A stretch of 64,000 nt of DNA from Yoonia sp035117555 (GCF_035117555.1 NZ_JAYKPK010000004.1:1-64000); one strand, 5' to 3'. Positions 24,450 through 35,477 are shown, counted from the first letter of the stretch. Notes: generated by a model from the sequence alone, not told the origin. Numbers and translations are program-made.

Positions 24450-25291
24450 ATAAGATACCTGAGGATGCCGAGGCCCGCCGGGCGGTGAAGCCGGTGATCT
24501 GCTATCCGGTGGAAACATTGCCGCAGCCTGACATGGCGCTGTTGCAGCGTGCTGCGGCAGGGGCGCAGGTGGCCGGGCGCGTGATCGTGCCACAACGCGA
24601 GGCGGCGTCGATCCGGGTGCCCGCGGGCCATGTGTTGCGGATTTCATCGGTGGACGGGCCGCAGGTTGGTGATCTGAACCTCTTTGCTGCCGATAATCTG
24701 GATGAGCATTTCTATTCCGGAAAGACCCGCGCCTTGCATGGCACGCATGTCACCACCGGCGACAGGCTCTGGTCGTGCTTTCCCTATCTGCGTCCGATGG
24801 CGACCGTGGTGGCGGATACATTGGGCTGGTATGGCATCGATGAATTTGGCGGCTCGGTGCATGACGTGATCGGCACGCGCTGCGATCCTTATACAGGACG
24901 GTTGCTGTCCGGCGTGGATTACCACCATTGCTGCCATTCCAACCTGACCCGCGCCTTGGCGGATGCGGCTGATCTGCCTTTGGCGCAGGCCGAACGCCAT
25001 GTGCATGATGTGCTGAATGTCTTCATGTGCACCGGCTTCACCCGCGACACTGGGCAATATTTCATGAAAGCGAGCCCGGTGCGCCCCGGCGATCACCTTG
25101 ATCTGTTTGCCGAGATTGACCTGCTTGCCGTGCTCAGCGCCTGTCCGGGCGGCGATTGCAGTGCGGAACATTCCTCTGACACCGCCGCCTGCTATCCGCT
25201 GCTGATGGAGGTGCTGGCACCGCAGGCGGGTGATCTGGATGGTTGGGTGCCGCCTGCGGTCAATGGATATGACGGGTCGCACGGGCGCTAG
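24446..25291 (+). CDS. DUF1989/urea carboxylase-associated family protein
   Basis: A 281-residue protein of the DUF1989 group: RVPAGHVLRISSVDGPQVGD, FYSGKTRALHGTHVTTGDRL, HHCCHSNLTRAL and a Cys-rich CPGGDCSAEHSSD. Relatives accompany urea carboxylase and act on guanidine-derived compounds (carboxyguanidine deiminase); whether this singleton does so is unknown. The predicted ATG lies inside a dispersed repeat. The later ATG at 24533 would lose a conserved-looking leader. It overlaps the convergent deoD by its stop. Confidence 0.8.
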   Translation: MNKIPEDAEARRAVKPVICYPVETLPQPDMALLQRAAAGAQVAGRVIVPQREAASIRVPAGHVLRISSVDGPQVGDLNLFAADNLDEHFYSGKTRALHGTHVTTGDRLWSCFPYLRPMATVVADTLGWYGIDEFGGSVHDVIGTRCDPYTGRLLSGVDYHHCCHSNLTRALADAADLPLAQAERHVHDVLNVFMCTGFTRDTGQYFMKASPVRPGDHLDLFAEIDLLAVLSACPGGDCSAEHSSDTAACYPLLMEVLAPQAGDLDGWVPPAVNGYDGSHGR

Positions 25292-25998
25292 GCGAAGGCG
25301 GCCTGTAGTGCGATTTCGACCATATCGCCGAATGATCTTTCACGATCCTCTGCAGGCAGCGCCTCGTGTGTGATCAGATGGTCGCTGACCGTCAGCACGG
25401 CCAAAGCGCGGCGTTTGTAGCGGGCGGCGAGGATGTAAAGCTCTGCCGCTTCCATCTCCACCCCCAGAATGCCGTGGCGCATCATCTGCTCGTTTAAATC
25501 GGGGCGTTCGTCGTAAAAGACATCCGATGAATAGATCCCGCCGACATGGGTTTTCGTGCCTTTGGCCTGTGCGGCCTGATAGGCTGCCATCAGCAGGCCA
25601 AAATCAGGCGTAGGCGCAAAGTTCAGGTCTTTGAAGATTCCGCTGGATGGCGTGGATAAGGTCGTCGTCGACATCGCCAGAATGACATCGCGGATGCCGA
25701 CATGATCCTGCATGCCGCCGCAGGACCCGATGCGGATCAGTGTCTGCGCGTCATAGTCGCGGATCAGCTCATTGGCGTAGATCGACATCGACGGCATCCC
25801 CATCCCCGATCCTTGGATCGTCACCGGATGGCCTTGCCATGTGCCGGTGAAACCCAGCATGCCGCGCACCTGATTGATGCAGCGGGGATTGTCGAGGAAT
25901 GTCTCTGCCGCCCATTTCGCGCGATAAGGATCGCCGGGCATGAGAACTGTGGGGGCGATATCATCTTTGGCGGCACCGATGTGAACTGTCACGCGCAT
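25288..25998 (-). CDS. deoD: Purine nucleoside phosphorylase, DeoD type
   Basis: A 236-residue hexameric-type PNP: VLMPGDPYRAKWAAETFL (phosphate site), GSGMGMPSMSIYANELI, RIGSCGG, GVEMEAAELYILA (ribose-binding Glu-Met-Glu) and TVSDHL with the catalytic Asp. It cleaves purine nucleosides to base and ribose-1-phosphate. A second, trimeric-type PNP is encoded at 35611. Confidence 0.95.
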   Translation of the reverse strand: MRVTVHIGAAKDDIAPTVLMPGDPYRAKWAAETFLDNPRCINQVRGMLGFTGTWQGHPVTIQGSGMGMPSMSIYANELIRDYDAQTLIRIGSCGGMQDHVGIRDVILAMSTTTLSTPSSGIFKDLNFAPTPDFGLLMAAYQAAQAKGTKTHVGGIYSSDVFYDERPDLNEQMMRHGILGVEMEAAELYILAARYKRRALAVLTVSDHLITHEALPAEDRERSFGDMVEIALQAAFA

Positions 25999-26035
25999 CT
26001 CCTTTTTCGGGGGATGCTACAGCTTAGCGGTGGAA

Positions 26036-26065
26036 AGCGGGAGAGGGCAAAGACCCTTTCCCGCT
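26036..26065 (-). terminator. Terminator after the H-NS-like gene
   Basis: A 12-pair stem (AGCGGGAGAGGG with CCCTTTCCCGCT, one G-U) around a six-base loop, immediately beyond the H-NS-like stop on the minus strand, followed by TTTCC. Confidence 0.75.
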
Positions 26066-26071
26066 ATATTC

Positions 26072-26413
26072 TCAGATTTCCATTGCTTCGGGCGATGTGC
26101 CATCGGCCAGCGCGGATTTGAACCATTGTGGCTGACGGCCTTTGCCGGTCCAGGTCTGGCTTGCGTCTTCGGGATTGCGGTATTTCGCAGGTGCGGTGGA
26201 TTTCGGCCCGGCCTTGCCTTTGCGGCCCGCCATCTGGCCGGTAATCTCTGCCAGAGAGAAGCCGTGATCGGCAGCGGCTTTTTCGGCAGCGGCGAGAGCC
26301 GCTTTTTTGTCTTTTTCCGCCACGTCGACCAATGCTTTTTCAACTTGCAGTTTGAGGCTTTCGAGCTGTGCGCGTGACATCGCAGAAAGATCTATTTTCA
26401 TTTTGTTTTCCAT
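26072..26413 (-). CDS. H-NS family nucleoid protein (HvrA-like)
   Basis: A 113-residue protein: N-terminal coiled-coil oligomerisation segment (MSRAQLESLKLQVEKALVDV) and C-terminal H-NS DNA-binding motif region YRNPEDASQTWTGKGRQPQW. Rhodobacter HvrA, of this family, regulates light- and nitrogen-responsive genes; more broadly, H-NS proteins silence AT-rich DNA. Starts at 26413 or 26401 are both possible. The ATG at 26401 gives MKIDLSAMS, a common family start. Confidence 0.9.
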   Translation of the reverse strand: MENKMKIDLSAMSRAQLESLKLQVEKALVDVAEKDKKAALAAAEKAAADHGFSLAEITGQMAGRKGKAGPKSTAPAKYRNPEDASQTWTGKGRQPQWFKSALADGTSPEAMEI

Positions 26414-26496
26414 CGTCAGGTTATGTTTGATCACCGGTATCCATACAATTAACAAAAGAAAATGGAAATTGTTCCGCTATAGCCAAAAAGATATGA

Positions 26497-28464
26497 TTAT
26501 TCTGCTGCGGCTGACCTTGGATCAGCGAGCGTGACGATATCTGCCATGATCTTATTCAATTCAAAATCTTTCGGGGTATAGACTTTCGCGACGCCCATCG
26601 CGCGCAAGGCAATGGCGTCATCGTCGGGGATAATACCGCCCGCGACCACCGGAATATAGCCCAGACCTGCTGCTTGCAATTTTGTCATCACCTCGCGCAC
26701 CAATGGCACATGCGATCCCGACAGGATGGAAAGCCCGATCACATGCGCGCCGTTTTCGCGGGCAGAGGTGATGATTTCATCCGGTGTCAGCCGGATTCCG
26801 TCATAGGCGATATCCATGCCGCAATCGCGCGCCCGCGCTGCGATCTGTTCGGCACCGTTGGAATGGCCATCGAGCCCGGGTTTCCCGACGAGGAATTTCA
26901 GCCTGCGCCCCAGCGCGGTGCTGACCTGATTTACCTGTTCGCGCAGATCATCCAGCCCTTCGGTCCGGTTGGACGGGTTGGCGCTGACCCCTGTGGGCGC
27001 GCGGTATTGGCCAAAGACGGCGCGGATCACGTCGGCCCATTCGCCGGTCGTCACACCCGCACGCGCGCAGGCGATGGAGGAGATCATGATATTGATGTCG
27101 CTTTGGGCGGCGTCGCGCAGGGCTGTCAGGGCGTCGCGCACGGCTGCAGGGTCGCGCGCGGCTTTCCACGCGTCCAGGCGGGCCAGTTGATCCGCCTCAG
27201 CCGCGGGGTCGGCGATCATGATCGCATCGTCACCGGCGGTCAGCGGTGATGGTTCGCCCGCCTGCCATTTGTTGACGCCGACGACTGTTGTCGCGCCGCT
27301 TTCGATCCCGGCTATCCTTGCCGCATTGCTTTCGACCAGCCGCGATTTCATATAGCCGATGGCCTTAACTGCGCCGCCCATCCCGTCGATCTGCGCAAGT
27401 TCGGCGCGCGCACCTTCCTTCAATTCATTCACCTTACGATCAATTGCGGGATTCCCGTCAAACAGATCATCAAATTCCAAAAGATCGGTTTCATAAGCAA
27501 GAATCTGTTGCATCCGCAGTGACCATTGCTGGTCCCAAGGGCGTGGCAGGCCCAAAGCCTCATTCCAGGCGGGTAATTGCACGGCGCGGGCGCGGGCGTT
27601 TTTGGACAAAGTTACCGCTAACGTTTCCAATAAAATACGGTAAACGTTGTTTTCGGGTTGCTGTTCGGTCAGCCCCAATGAATTGACTTGCACGCCATAG
27701 CGGAAACGCCGGTATTTCGCATCTTCCACGCCATAGCGATTGGCGCAAATTTCATCCCAAAGTTCGACAAAAGCCCGCATTTTGCACAATTCGGTGACAA
27801 ACCGGATACCGGCATTCACGAAGAATGAAATCCGCCCGACCATTTCGGGGAAATGTTCATCGGGGACTTTGCCGCGCAGATCGTCCAGCACGGCTGTCGC
27901 GGTGGCCAGCGCGAAAGCCAGTTCTTCCTCGGGTGTCGCACCCGCCTCTTGCAGGTGATAGGAACAGACATTCATCGGGTTCCATTTCGGCAGATGTTCG
28001 CGGGTATAGGCCGCGACATCGGTGATCATCCGCAAGCTGGGTTCCGGTGGGCAGATATAGGTGCCACGCGACAGATATTCCTTGATGATATCATTCTGCA
28101 CCGTGCCTTGCAGGGCGGTGATATCAGCGCCCTGTTCCTCGGCCACGGCGATATAGAGCGCCAGTAGCCATGGGGCCGTCGCGTTGATCGTCATCGACGT
28201 GTTCATCTGGTCCAGCGGGATATCATCGAACAACATCCGCATATCGCCCAGATGCGCGACTGGCACACCCACCTTGCCGACCTCGCCCTTGGCCAGAATA
28301 TGGTCGCTGTCATAGCCGGTCTGCGTCGGCAGATCGAAAGCCACCGACAGGCCGGTCTGCCCTTTGGCAAGGTTGCCGCGATAAAGCGCATTGGACGCCG
28401 CAGCCGTCGAATGGCCGGCATAGGTACGGAACAGCCAAGGGCGGTCTTTTTGCATCTGCGACAT
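26497..28464 (-). CDS. ecm: Ethylmalonyl-CoA mutase
   Basis: A 655-residue adenosylcobalamin mutase in one chain. The N-terminal TIM barrel has RPWLFRTYAGHSTAAASNA and FDLPTQTGYDSDH; the C-terminal cobalamin domain has the base-off motif KPGLDGHSNGAEQIA (Asp-x-His-x2-Gly) and GLSILSGSH. MeaA-type sequence and proximity to ccr and mch identify it as the ethylmalonyl-CoA pathway enzyme forming methylsuccinyl-CoA, not methylmalonyl-CoA mutase. Confidence 0.94.
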   Translation of the reverse strand: MSQMQKDRPWLFRTYAGHSTAAASNALYRGNLAKGQTGLSVAFDLPTQTGYDSDHILAKGEVGKVGVPVAHLGDMRMLFDDIPLDQMNTSMTINATAPWLLALYIAVAEEQGADITALQGTVQNDIIKEYLSRGTYICPPEPSLRMITDVAAYTREHLPKWNPMNVCSYHLQEAGATPEEELAFALATATAVLDDLRGKVPDEHFPEMVGRISFFVNAGIRFVTELCKMRAFVELWDEICANRYGVEDAKYRRFRYGVQVNSLGLTEQQPENNVYRILLETLAVTLSKNARARAVQLPAWNEALGLPRPWDQQWSLRMQQILAYETDLLEFDDLFDGNPAIDRKVNELKEGARAELAQIDGMGGAVKAIGYMKSRLVESNAARIAGIESGATTVVGVNKWQAGEPSPLTAGDDAIMIADPAAEADQLARLDAWKAARDPAAVRDALTALRDAAQSDINIMISSIACARAGVTTGEWADVIRAVFGQYRAPTGVSANPSNRTEGLDDLREQVNQVSTALGRRLKFLVGKPGLDGHSNGAEQIAARARDCGMDIAYDGIRLTPDEIITSARENGAHVIGLSILSGSHVPLVREVMTKLQAAGLGYIPVVAGGIIPDDDAIALRAMGVAKVYTPKDFELNKIMADIVTLADPRSAAAE

Positions 28465-28600
28465 GGGGCTACTCCTGAATCACTATGCGCAATTAAATTA
28501 CGCGACATGCCATTTATGGGACATTTTGTGGCGCTGTCAATTCGCTGCATCGCAGCATGACGGGATTTACCTTGGGTCGTAACCCTGTCAGTTTCGCGTC

Positions 28601-29998
28601 ATGACGCAAACCATATCCTTGCCGGTCTGGGCCTTCGTGCTGATTGTCCTCTTCGCCGGGGTCACTTTTGCGTCGCATTTCCTGTTTCCCTCGGTGCGCT
28701 GGTTTTTCCGCAAACGCGCCGAACGTGTGATCGCGCGGGTCAACAAGAATCTGCAGCGCCCGATCGAGCCGTTCAAGTTGGCCCGCCGCTATGACATGAT
28801 CCAGCGCCTGATCTACGACCCGCAGGTGACGCAGGCGATTGTGGACCATGCGCGCGCCAATAATGTCCCCGAAAACGTGGCCTTTGAAAAAGCCCGCCAT
28901 TATGCGCGCGAGATCGTGCCATCCTTTTCCGCGACCGCCTATTTCAGTATCGGGATCAGGATCGCGCGCTGGCTGTCGAAATCGCTCTATCGCATTCAGC
29001 TTGGCACGCTGGACCGTAAACGCATGGCCGAGATTGATCCCGATGCCGCCGTTGTCTTTGTTATCAATCATCGCAGCAATATGGATTACGTGCTGGTGAC
29101 CTATCTGGCTGCCAATGCTGGGGCCTTGTCTTATGCGGTGGGGGAATGGGCGCGGATCTGGCCGCTGTCCTCGATCATCCGCGCGATGGGGGCCTATTTT
29201 ATCCGGCGGCAATCGCGCGGCGCGCTTTATCGGCGGGTGTTGTCGCGCTATGTCCAGATGGCGACGCGGGGTGGTGTGACACAGGCCGTGTTCCCTGAAG
29301 GCGGGCTGACGCTGGACGGCAAACTCGCCGCGCCGCGCACGGGTCTGCTGAATTACATCATCGAGGATTTCGATCCCAAAGCGCGCGAGGTGATCTTTGT
29401 CCCCGTCGCGCTGAATTATGATCGCGTGCTGGAAGACACGATCCTGATCGCCGCAGGCAAATCCGGCACCCGCCGGTTCCGTCCGCCGCTGTGGCGGCTG
29501 TTGCGCAGGCTTGGTCATCATCTGTGGCTGCGGCTGACTGGGCGGTTTCAGGGCTATGGCACAGCCTCGGTCAGTTTCGGCGAACCTTTGGAATTGTCGA
29601 AATTCGTGTCCACCGGGACCCCGGATTTAACCCAGAAGGTGGCCCAGACCCTGATGCAGCGCATCGCCGATGTGACGCCGGTGACTGGCGTGCCGCTGAT
29701 CGCGCGGCATCTGCTGGCGGCAGGGCCGATGTCAAAGGATGCGCTGATCGCGGACGTGGCGCAGTCCTTGCAGCTGTTGCAAGCCCGACATCTGCCGCGC
29801 CCGCGCCGCCCTGCACCTACTTTGGTGCCTGATGTGCTGGAAAGGTTGATCGCGCGCCGCCTGATCACGCAGCAGGGCGATATCATCACGGTGACCGAGA
29901 TCGGAACCCCGATCCTGACCTACTACGCCAATTCGATTGCCCATCATTTCGACAACATCGCAGAGCCCCTGTCTCTTTCTGCAACGCAGCAGACATAA
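28601..29998 (+). CDS. PlsB-type glycerol-3-phosphate acyltransferase-like protein
   Basis: A 465-residue protein with an N-terminal TM helix (about 8-30) and an acyltransferase domain holding NHRSNMDYVLV (the H-x4-D catalytic motif), AYFIRRQSRGALYRRVL and FPEGGLTLDGK. These match the GPAT/PlsB branch, though the chain is much shorter than enterobacterial PlsB. Role: first acylation of glycerol-3-phosphate, by inference. It lies between ecm and ccr, divergent from the former. The 12-base palindrome GCGTCATGACGC surrounds its start codon. Confidence 0.82.
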   Translation: MTQTISLPVWAFVLIVLFAGVTFASHFLFPSVRWFFRKRAERVIARVNKNLQRPIEPFKLARRYDMIQRLIYDPQVTQAIVDHARANNVPENVAFEKARHYAREIVPSFSATAYFSIGIRIARWLSKSLYRIQLGTLDRKRMAEIDPDAAVVFVINHRSNMDYVLVTYLAANAGALSYAVGEWARIWPLSSIIRAMGAYFIRRQSRGALYRRVLSRYVQMATRGGVTQAVFPEGGLTLDGKLAAPRTGLLNYIIEDFDPKAREVIFVPVALNYDRVLEDTILIAAGKSGTRRFRPPLWRLLRRLGHHLWLRLTGRFQGYGTASVSFGEPLELSKFVSTGTPDLTQKVAQTLMQRIADVTPVTGVPLIARHLLAAGPMSKDALIADVAQSLQLLQARHLPRPRRPAPTLVPDVLERLIARRLITQQGDIITVTEIGTPILTYYANSIAHHFDNIAEPLSLSATQQT

Positions 29999-30115
29999 AA
30001 TTACAAAATATGATCCATCGGTGTTGCAATGTTGCGCGCTGCTTCGTATCAATCCGGTAAGCCCGCGTGATTCTGCACTGCGGCACAAACCGGATAGACG
30101 GCGATGGAGATGGAA

Positions 30116-31411
<1,296 letters not shown>

Positions 31412-31583
31412 GATCACCCCGGCGCGCCATCGCCACCGGGTGGTGGCGCGTGAGAGGGCAGGATGCGCGCCGCGCGGGAGTATTTTGAACAAAGCGAGTG
31501 AACCTTCCCCGCGGGGAAGATTTTCGCTGTGATGGATGATAAGGCGGTGGTGACGCGGGGCGGGCGCAGATAATGTCGCCGTC
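31412..31583. repeat. Hairpin, partial gene-end repeat and palindrome after ccr
   Basis: After the ccr stop come a strong hairpin (CGCCACC/GGTGGCG near 31425-31450), then GCGGGAGTATTTTGAACAAAGCGAG (31474-31498), which matches the repeat after the rhomboid gene, then the palindrome CTTCCCCGCGGGGAAG at 31504-31519. It is the only place in the window where two repeat families meet. Confidence 0.65.
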
Positions 31584-33110
31584 ATGAATGCACCTGTGAT
31601 CACCTTTTCCGAAGATCAGGCCGAGGCCTGGGATAATGTCGCAACCGCCCTGCGGCAGGCCGGTGTCGATCTGGATGACAGCCTGCTGCAACCCCCGCAA
31701 AGCGATGCGTCCTCCGTTCTGGCCGTGATCGGCAAGGCCGGGTCGGGCAAGACCATGCTGCTTGCCGCGCTTTACAAGGCGCTGGCCGAGGCGGGTGTCG
31801 ATATCATTTCCGGCGATTGGGAAGGGCGCAAGCGCAAGGATCGCCGCACTTTGGCGATTCTGGCACCGACCAACAAGGCCGCCAGCGTCTTGCGCAACCG
31901 CGGGGTGCCTGCGACGACGATTCACCGGATACTTTATACGCCTGTCTATGATCCTGAATATGAAAGGATCGCCGAATGGCTGGCAGGGCAGGGTGAGCGG
32001 CCAGAGATCGAAGGCCTGACCGAAATCGCATTGGACCGCGCCTGGGCATCCTATCAGATTAACACTTCTGTGCCTGCGGCGCTGGCGGCGGCGGGGCTGC
32101 GCGGCAGTGATTTCATCACCGGCTGGAAACGGCGCGAAGAACCGCTCGATATCGGCTTTGTCGATGAAAGTTCGATGCTGGATGCCAAGCAATTCGATGA
32201 TCTGAAAGAGATTTTTCCGACCCTGCTACTGTTCGGTGATCCGGCGCAATTGCCCCCCGTGCAATCCAGCGGCGGGATGGTGTTTGAAACACTGCCCAAA
32301 TCCCGCGTTCTGACGCTAAGCCGGATTCACCGGCAGGATGCGGATAATCCGATCCTTGATCTGGCCCATGCTTTGGCCGATCCGATGATTGATTTCTACG
32401 CTTTTGAACGGCTGGTCGCCGAAGCCGCCGCGCGCGACGAGCGTGTCGTCATGGCGCAACGGGTCGAGGCGGATCTGATGGCGCGCTCCCCCTGTCTGGT
32501 CTGGCGCAATGCGACGCGGATCAAGCTGATCCATGCGTTTCGATCCGCCTTCAATGCGCCCGTCGATGCGCTGTTGCCGGGCGAGCCGCTGATCTGTGAC
32601 GGGATTGAGCTGCCGCTGAAACACCGCAAGAAACGGCTGGATCTGGAGGCACGGGGGCTGATCAAAGGCGCGCAGGTCATCTACCTCGGCCCCGGCAAGA
32701 AACCCGGTTTTTCGCGGCTGCATGTGATCGGGGCAGAGGACCCGCGCATTTCTGCGGCCAGTATCGTCAAGATCGAACTCGAAGGTGACGCCGAACCCTT
32801 CATCCCTTTCGCCGCGCGGATGGGGGCGACGTTCCTGCATGGCGCGGCTGTCACGATCCACAAGGCGCAGGGGTCGCAATGGGATACGGTGCAGGTCTTT
32901 GCCCCCGATATCGAAATTGCCAGCCGCATGGGGCGGATGGAGGCGGGCCAGCCGTTGTGGAAACGCCTGGCCTATGTCGCGATCACGCGGGCGGAGACGC
33001 AATTGCGCTGGGTCGTGCGCAACCGGCTGGCGCGACCGGAATTGGCGCTGGGGGTCGATGATCTGGAGGTGCCGGTGTCCACATTGGAGTTGAAAGCGGA
33101 GGAATTATGA
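31584..33110 (+). CDS. RecD-like superfamily 1 DNA helicase
   Basis: A 508-residue helicase: Walker A GKAGSGKTMLL (about residue 52), motif Ia LAPTNKAASVLR, Walker B IGFVDESSMLD, motif III LFGDPAQLPPVQSSGG, motif IV/V GAAVTIHKAQGSQWDTV and motif VI YVAITRAETQLRWV. This is the AAA_30/UvrD_C_2 arrangement of RecD2-like enzymes without an N-terminal extension. Function in DNA repair or recombination is inferred. ATGA overlap with the following SDR. Confidence 0.9.
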   Translation: MNAPVITFSEDQAEAWDNVATALRQAGVDLDDSLLQPPQSDASSVLAVIGKAGSGKTMLLAALYKALAEAGVDIISGDWEGRKRKDRRTLAILAPTNKAASVLRNRGVPATTIHRILYTPVYDPEYERIAEWLAGQGERPEIEGLTEIALDRAWASYQINTSVPAALAAAGLRGSDFITGWKRREEPLDIGFVDESSMLDAKQFDDLKEIFPTLLLFGDPAQLPPVQSSGGMVFETLPKSRVLTLSRIHRQDADNPILDLAHALADPMIDFYAFERLVAEAAARDERVVMAQRVEADLMARSPCLVWRNATRIKLIHAFRSAFNAPVDALLPGEPLICDGIELPLKHRKKRLDLEARGLIKGAQVIYLGPGKKPGFSRLHVIGAEDPRISAASIVKIELEGDAEPFIPFAARMGATFLHGAAVTIHKAQGSQWDTVQVFAPDIEIASRMGRMEAGQPLWKRLAYVAITRAETQLRWVVRNRLARPELALGVDDLEVPVSTLELKAEEL

Positions 33111-33817
33111 AAACCATCATCATCACAGGCGCAAGTGCCGGGATCGGGCGCGCCACGGCGTTGCATTTTCTGGATAATGGCTGGCGCGTCGGATTGATCG
33201 CGCGCAGGCCAGAGGTTCTGGCCGAAATGGCCCATCCCAATGCTGTGCCCTTGCCCTGCGATGTGACCGATGAACGGGCGGTCGATGCGGCCTTTACCAG
33301 TTTTGGCCATCTGGATGTGCTGTTCAACAATGCGGGCATGTTCGGGCCACAGACCACGATTGACGAGATCGCGCTGAATGACTGGCGCGCGGTGCTGGAT
33401 GTGAACCTGACCGGCATGTTCCTTTGCGCCCGCGCGGCGTTCCGCCAGATGCGGCATCAGACGCCGATGGGTGGGCGGATCATCAATAACGGGTCGATTT
33501 CCGCGCATACGCCACGGGAAGGGTCGGTCTGTTATACCACGACTAAACATGGGGTGACCGGGTTGACCAAGACCCTGACACTTGATGGGCGCGCCTTCGA
33601 CATCGCCTGCGGGCAGATCGATATCGGCAATGCGCGCACCGAATTGGTGCAGGGCCTGGAACTGAAACGCGCCGCTGAAGGCCTGCCGCCTTTGCCCACT
33701 ATGGCTGTCGAAGATGTCGCCCGCGCCGTATTTCACATGGCGTCCTTGCCGCCAGAGGCGAATGTGCAAAGCATGATGGTCATGGCATCCACGATGCCGC
33801 ATATCGGGCGCGGCTAG
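33107..33817 (+). CDS. Short-chain dehydrogenase/reductase
   Basis: A 236-residue classical SDR: cofactor motif TGASAGIGRATALHFL, NNAGMFG, catalytic Ser in NGSISAHTP and the YTTTK active-site (Tyr and Lys in YxxxK). Substrate unknown. It is translationally coupled to the helicase upstream, and its stop overlaps that of the convergent TIGR02186 gene. Confidence 0.92.
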   Translation: MKTIIITGASAGIGRATALHFLDNGWRVGLIARRPEVLAEMAHPNAVPLPCDVTDERAVDAAFTSFGHLDVLFNNAGMFGPQTTIDEIALNDWRAVLDVNLTGMFLCARAAFRQMRHQTPMGGRIINNGSISAHTPREGSVCYTTTKHGVTGLTKTLTLDGRAFDIACGQIDIGNARTELVQGLELKRAAEGLPPLPTMAVEDVARAVFHMASLPPEANVQSMMVMASTMPHIGRG

Positions 33818-34566
33818 CGGCGCAGCATGCCAAAGACGGCAGAGGCCAGCCAGCCTGCGCCCGCCGCAATCGCCAGTGACATAAGGCCATAGAGAAAGGC
33901 CTGCGTATGCGCGAGGTTATAGAGCCAGCGTTCCAGCCCGACCTTGCTGACCGGGATCGTGGTCAGATAATCGTCGATCACCACGCCGTCGCGGGTCAGA
34001 TAGATATGGGCAGTATAATCGCCCTCGGTCAGGGTTGCGGGCAGGGAAATCGCGCTGCGGAACAAAGTGTCCTGATCGAGTTGCACCGCCCCTTCCAGCA
34101 TCTGATAGAGGTTCTGATCGGTTTTGATCCTGATCAGCGCCTCGGTAAAGGCGGCGCTGTCGGGGACGGTGGCCCCGACAGCCCGGATCGCGCGGGGGAT
34201 GGTGATCTGATTGCGCAGGTCTTCGACATCGCGCAGGACTTCGGAGATCGGGGCGGTGGTGGCGACGGCATAAAATGACGGCGCAGCGCTGACATCGACG
34301 GCATCGGTATTGACCCAGATGCCCATGCGGCGGGCCTTGCGCCGGACGGTGACAGGCTCATCCGGTCCGGCAATCGTGACGATGACACCCAGTTCACTGT
34401 CCTGCGGGGCAGGGGCGTTGCGGCTGACCGCGCCAAAGACAATGATGTCAGAGCCTTGAAAGGTTACCGTGATCGCCACGGCATCGCGGCTGAGGCCAAG
34501 CACGATTTCCTCTGCCTTGGCAGGCAGGGCGAGCAACATCAGCAAGGCGATCACGCGGATCATCAT
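33814..34566 (-). CDS. TIGR02186 family membrane-anchored protein
   Basis: A 250-residue protein with a signal peptide (MMIRVIALLMLLALPAKA), a periplasmic beta-rich body and one C-terminal TM helix (about 225-246). The EEIVLGLSRDAVAITVTFQG opening matches the TIGR02186 group. In alphaproteobacteria it is regularly paired with a TSUP permease, as here (four-base overlap), so it probably helps anion transport; its mechanism is unknown. Confidence 0.85.
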   Translation of the reverse strand: MMIRVIALLMLLALPAKAEEIVLGLSRDAVAITVTFQGSDIIVFGAVSRNAPAPQDSELGVIVTIAGPDEPVTVRRKARRMGIWVNTDAVDVSAAPSFYAVATTAPISEVLRDVEDLRNQITIPRAIRAVGATVPDSAAFTEALIRIKTDQNLYQMLEGAVQLDQDTLFRSAISLPATLTEGDYTAHIYLTRDGVVIDDYLTTIPVSKVGLERWLYNLAHTQAFLYGLMSLAIAAGAGWLASAVFGMLRR

Positions 34567-35477
34567 GCGCCCCTCACGCCAAGCGAATACAGTTCGGATG
34601 GCATCACCAGCAGATCAAAGGCCAGCTTGCCGCAGACCAGCAGCACCAGCATGGCCAGCAGGATGCGTAATTGTTCCGCCTTCATCCGCAGCCCGATCCG
34701 CGTGCCGACCTGCGCGCCGATCACGCCGCCAATCAGCAAAAGCATCGCCAAGAGCACATCAACCGTCTGGTTGGTCGTGGCATGCAGCATCGTGGTAAAA
34801 CCCGCGACAAAGATCACCTGCAACAAGGATGTGCCGATCACCACTTTGGTCGGCATCCCAAGGATATAGATCATTGCAGGCACCATGATGAACCCGCCGC
34901 CAACCCCCATGATCGCGGCCAATATCCCCACGACCATCCCCACCATGATCGGCGGAATGACCGAGATATAAAGGCCTGACACTCGGAACTTGATCTTGAA
35001 CGGCAGGGCATGGACCCAATTATGCTTGCGCCGCACTGGCACCGCACCCGGTTTGCTGGCGCGCCTGATCGCGCGCAGGCTTTCGACGAACATCAGCGCG
35101 CCGATGGCCCCCAGAAAGATCACATAGCAAAGCTGGACCAGCAGATCGACCTGACCTTGGGCGCGCAGGTAGTTGAAGATCACGACACCAATCGCCGATC
35201 CGACCAAACCGCCGGCCATCAGCACGCCACCCATCACCAGATCGACCGTCTTGCGTTTGAAATGCGCGAGCACGCCCGAGATGGATGAGGCCACGATCTG
35301 ATTGGTGCTGGTCGCGACCGCGACCGCAGGCGGAATGCCGATGAAAAACAGCAAAGGCGTGATCAGAAACCCGCCGCCGACGCCGAACATGCCGGATAAC
35401 ACGCCGACCATGCCGCCCAAGCCCAGCAAAAGGAAGGCATTGACCGACACCTCGGCGATGGGCAGGTAAATGATCAT
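34563..35477 (-). CDS. TSUP/TauE-SafE family permease (partner of TIGR02186)
   Basis: A 304-residue membrane protein with about eight helices and the two TSUP half-repeats, GGMVGVLSGMFGVGGGFLITPLL split across 18-40 and GILAAIMGVGGGFIMVPAMI later. The pair with TIGR02186 resembles sulphite/organosulphonate exporter modules. Start 35477 is used; an upstream frame to 35513 is not conserved-looking. Distinct from the shorter TSUP at 16611. Confidence 0.88.
   Translation of the reverse strand: MIIYLPIAEVSVNAFLLLGLGGMVGVLSGMFGVGGGFLITPLLFFIGIPPAVAVATSTNQIVASSISGVLAHFKRKTVDLVMGGVLMAGGLVGSAIGVVIFNYLRAQGQVDLLVQLCYVIFLGAIGALMFVESLRAIRRASKPGAVPVRRKHNWVHALPFKIKFRVSGLYISVIPPIMVGMVVGILAAIMGVGGGFIMVPAMIYILGMPTKVVIGTSLLQVIFVAGFTTMLHATTNQTVDVLLAMLLLIGGVIGAQVGTRIGLRMKAEQLRILLAMLVLLVCGKLAFDLLVMPSELYSLGVRGA

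Noticed and set aside
21103..24647. Long minus-strand frames opposite the sdh operon
   Set aside because: They are antisense shadows of sdhD, sdhA and sdhB with no domains of their own.
28596..28607. GCGTCATGACGC palindrome at the PlsB-like start codon
   Set aside because: It is only 12 bp, includes the ATG, and has no second copy in the window; no regulator is suggested.
31594..31603. TGTGATCACC at the start of the helicase gene
   Set aside because: It is a single imperfect copy inside codons encoding PVITF, so chance is likely.
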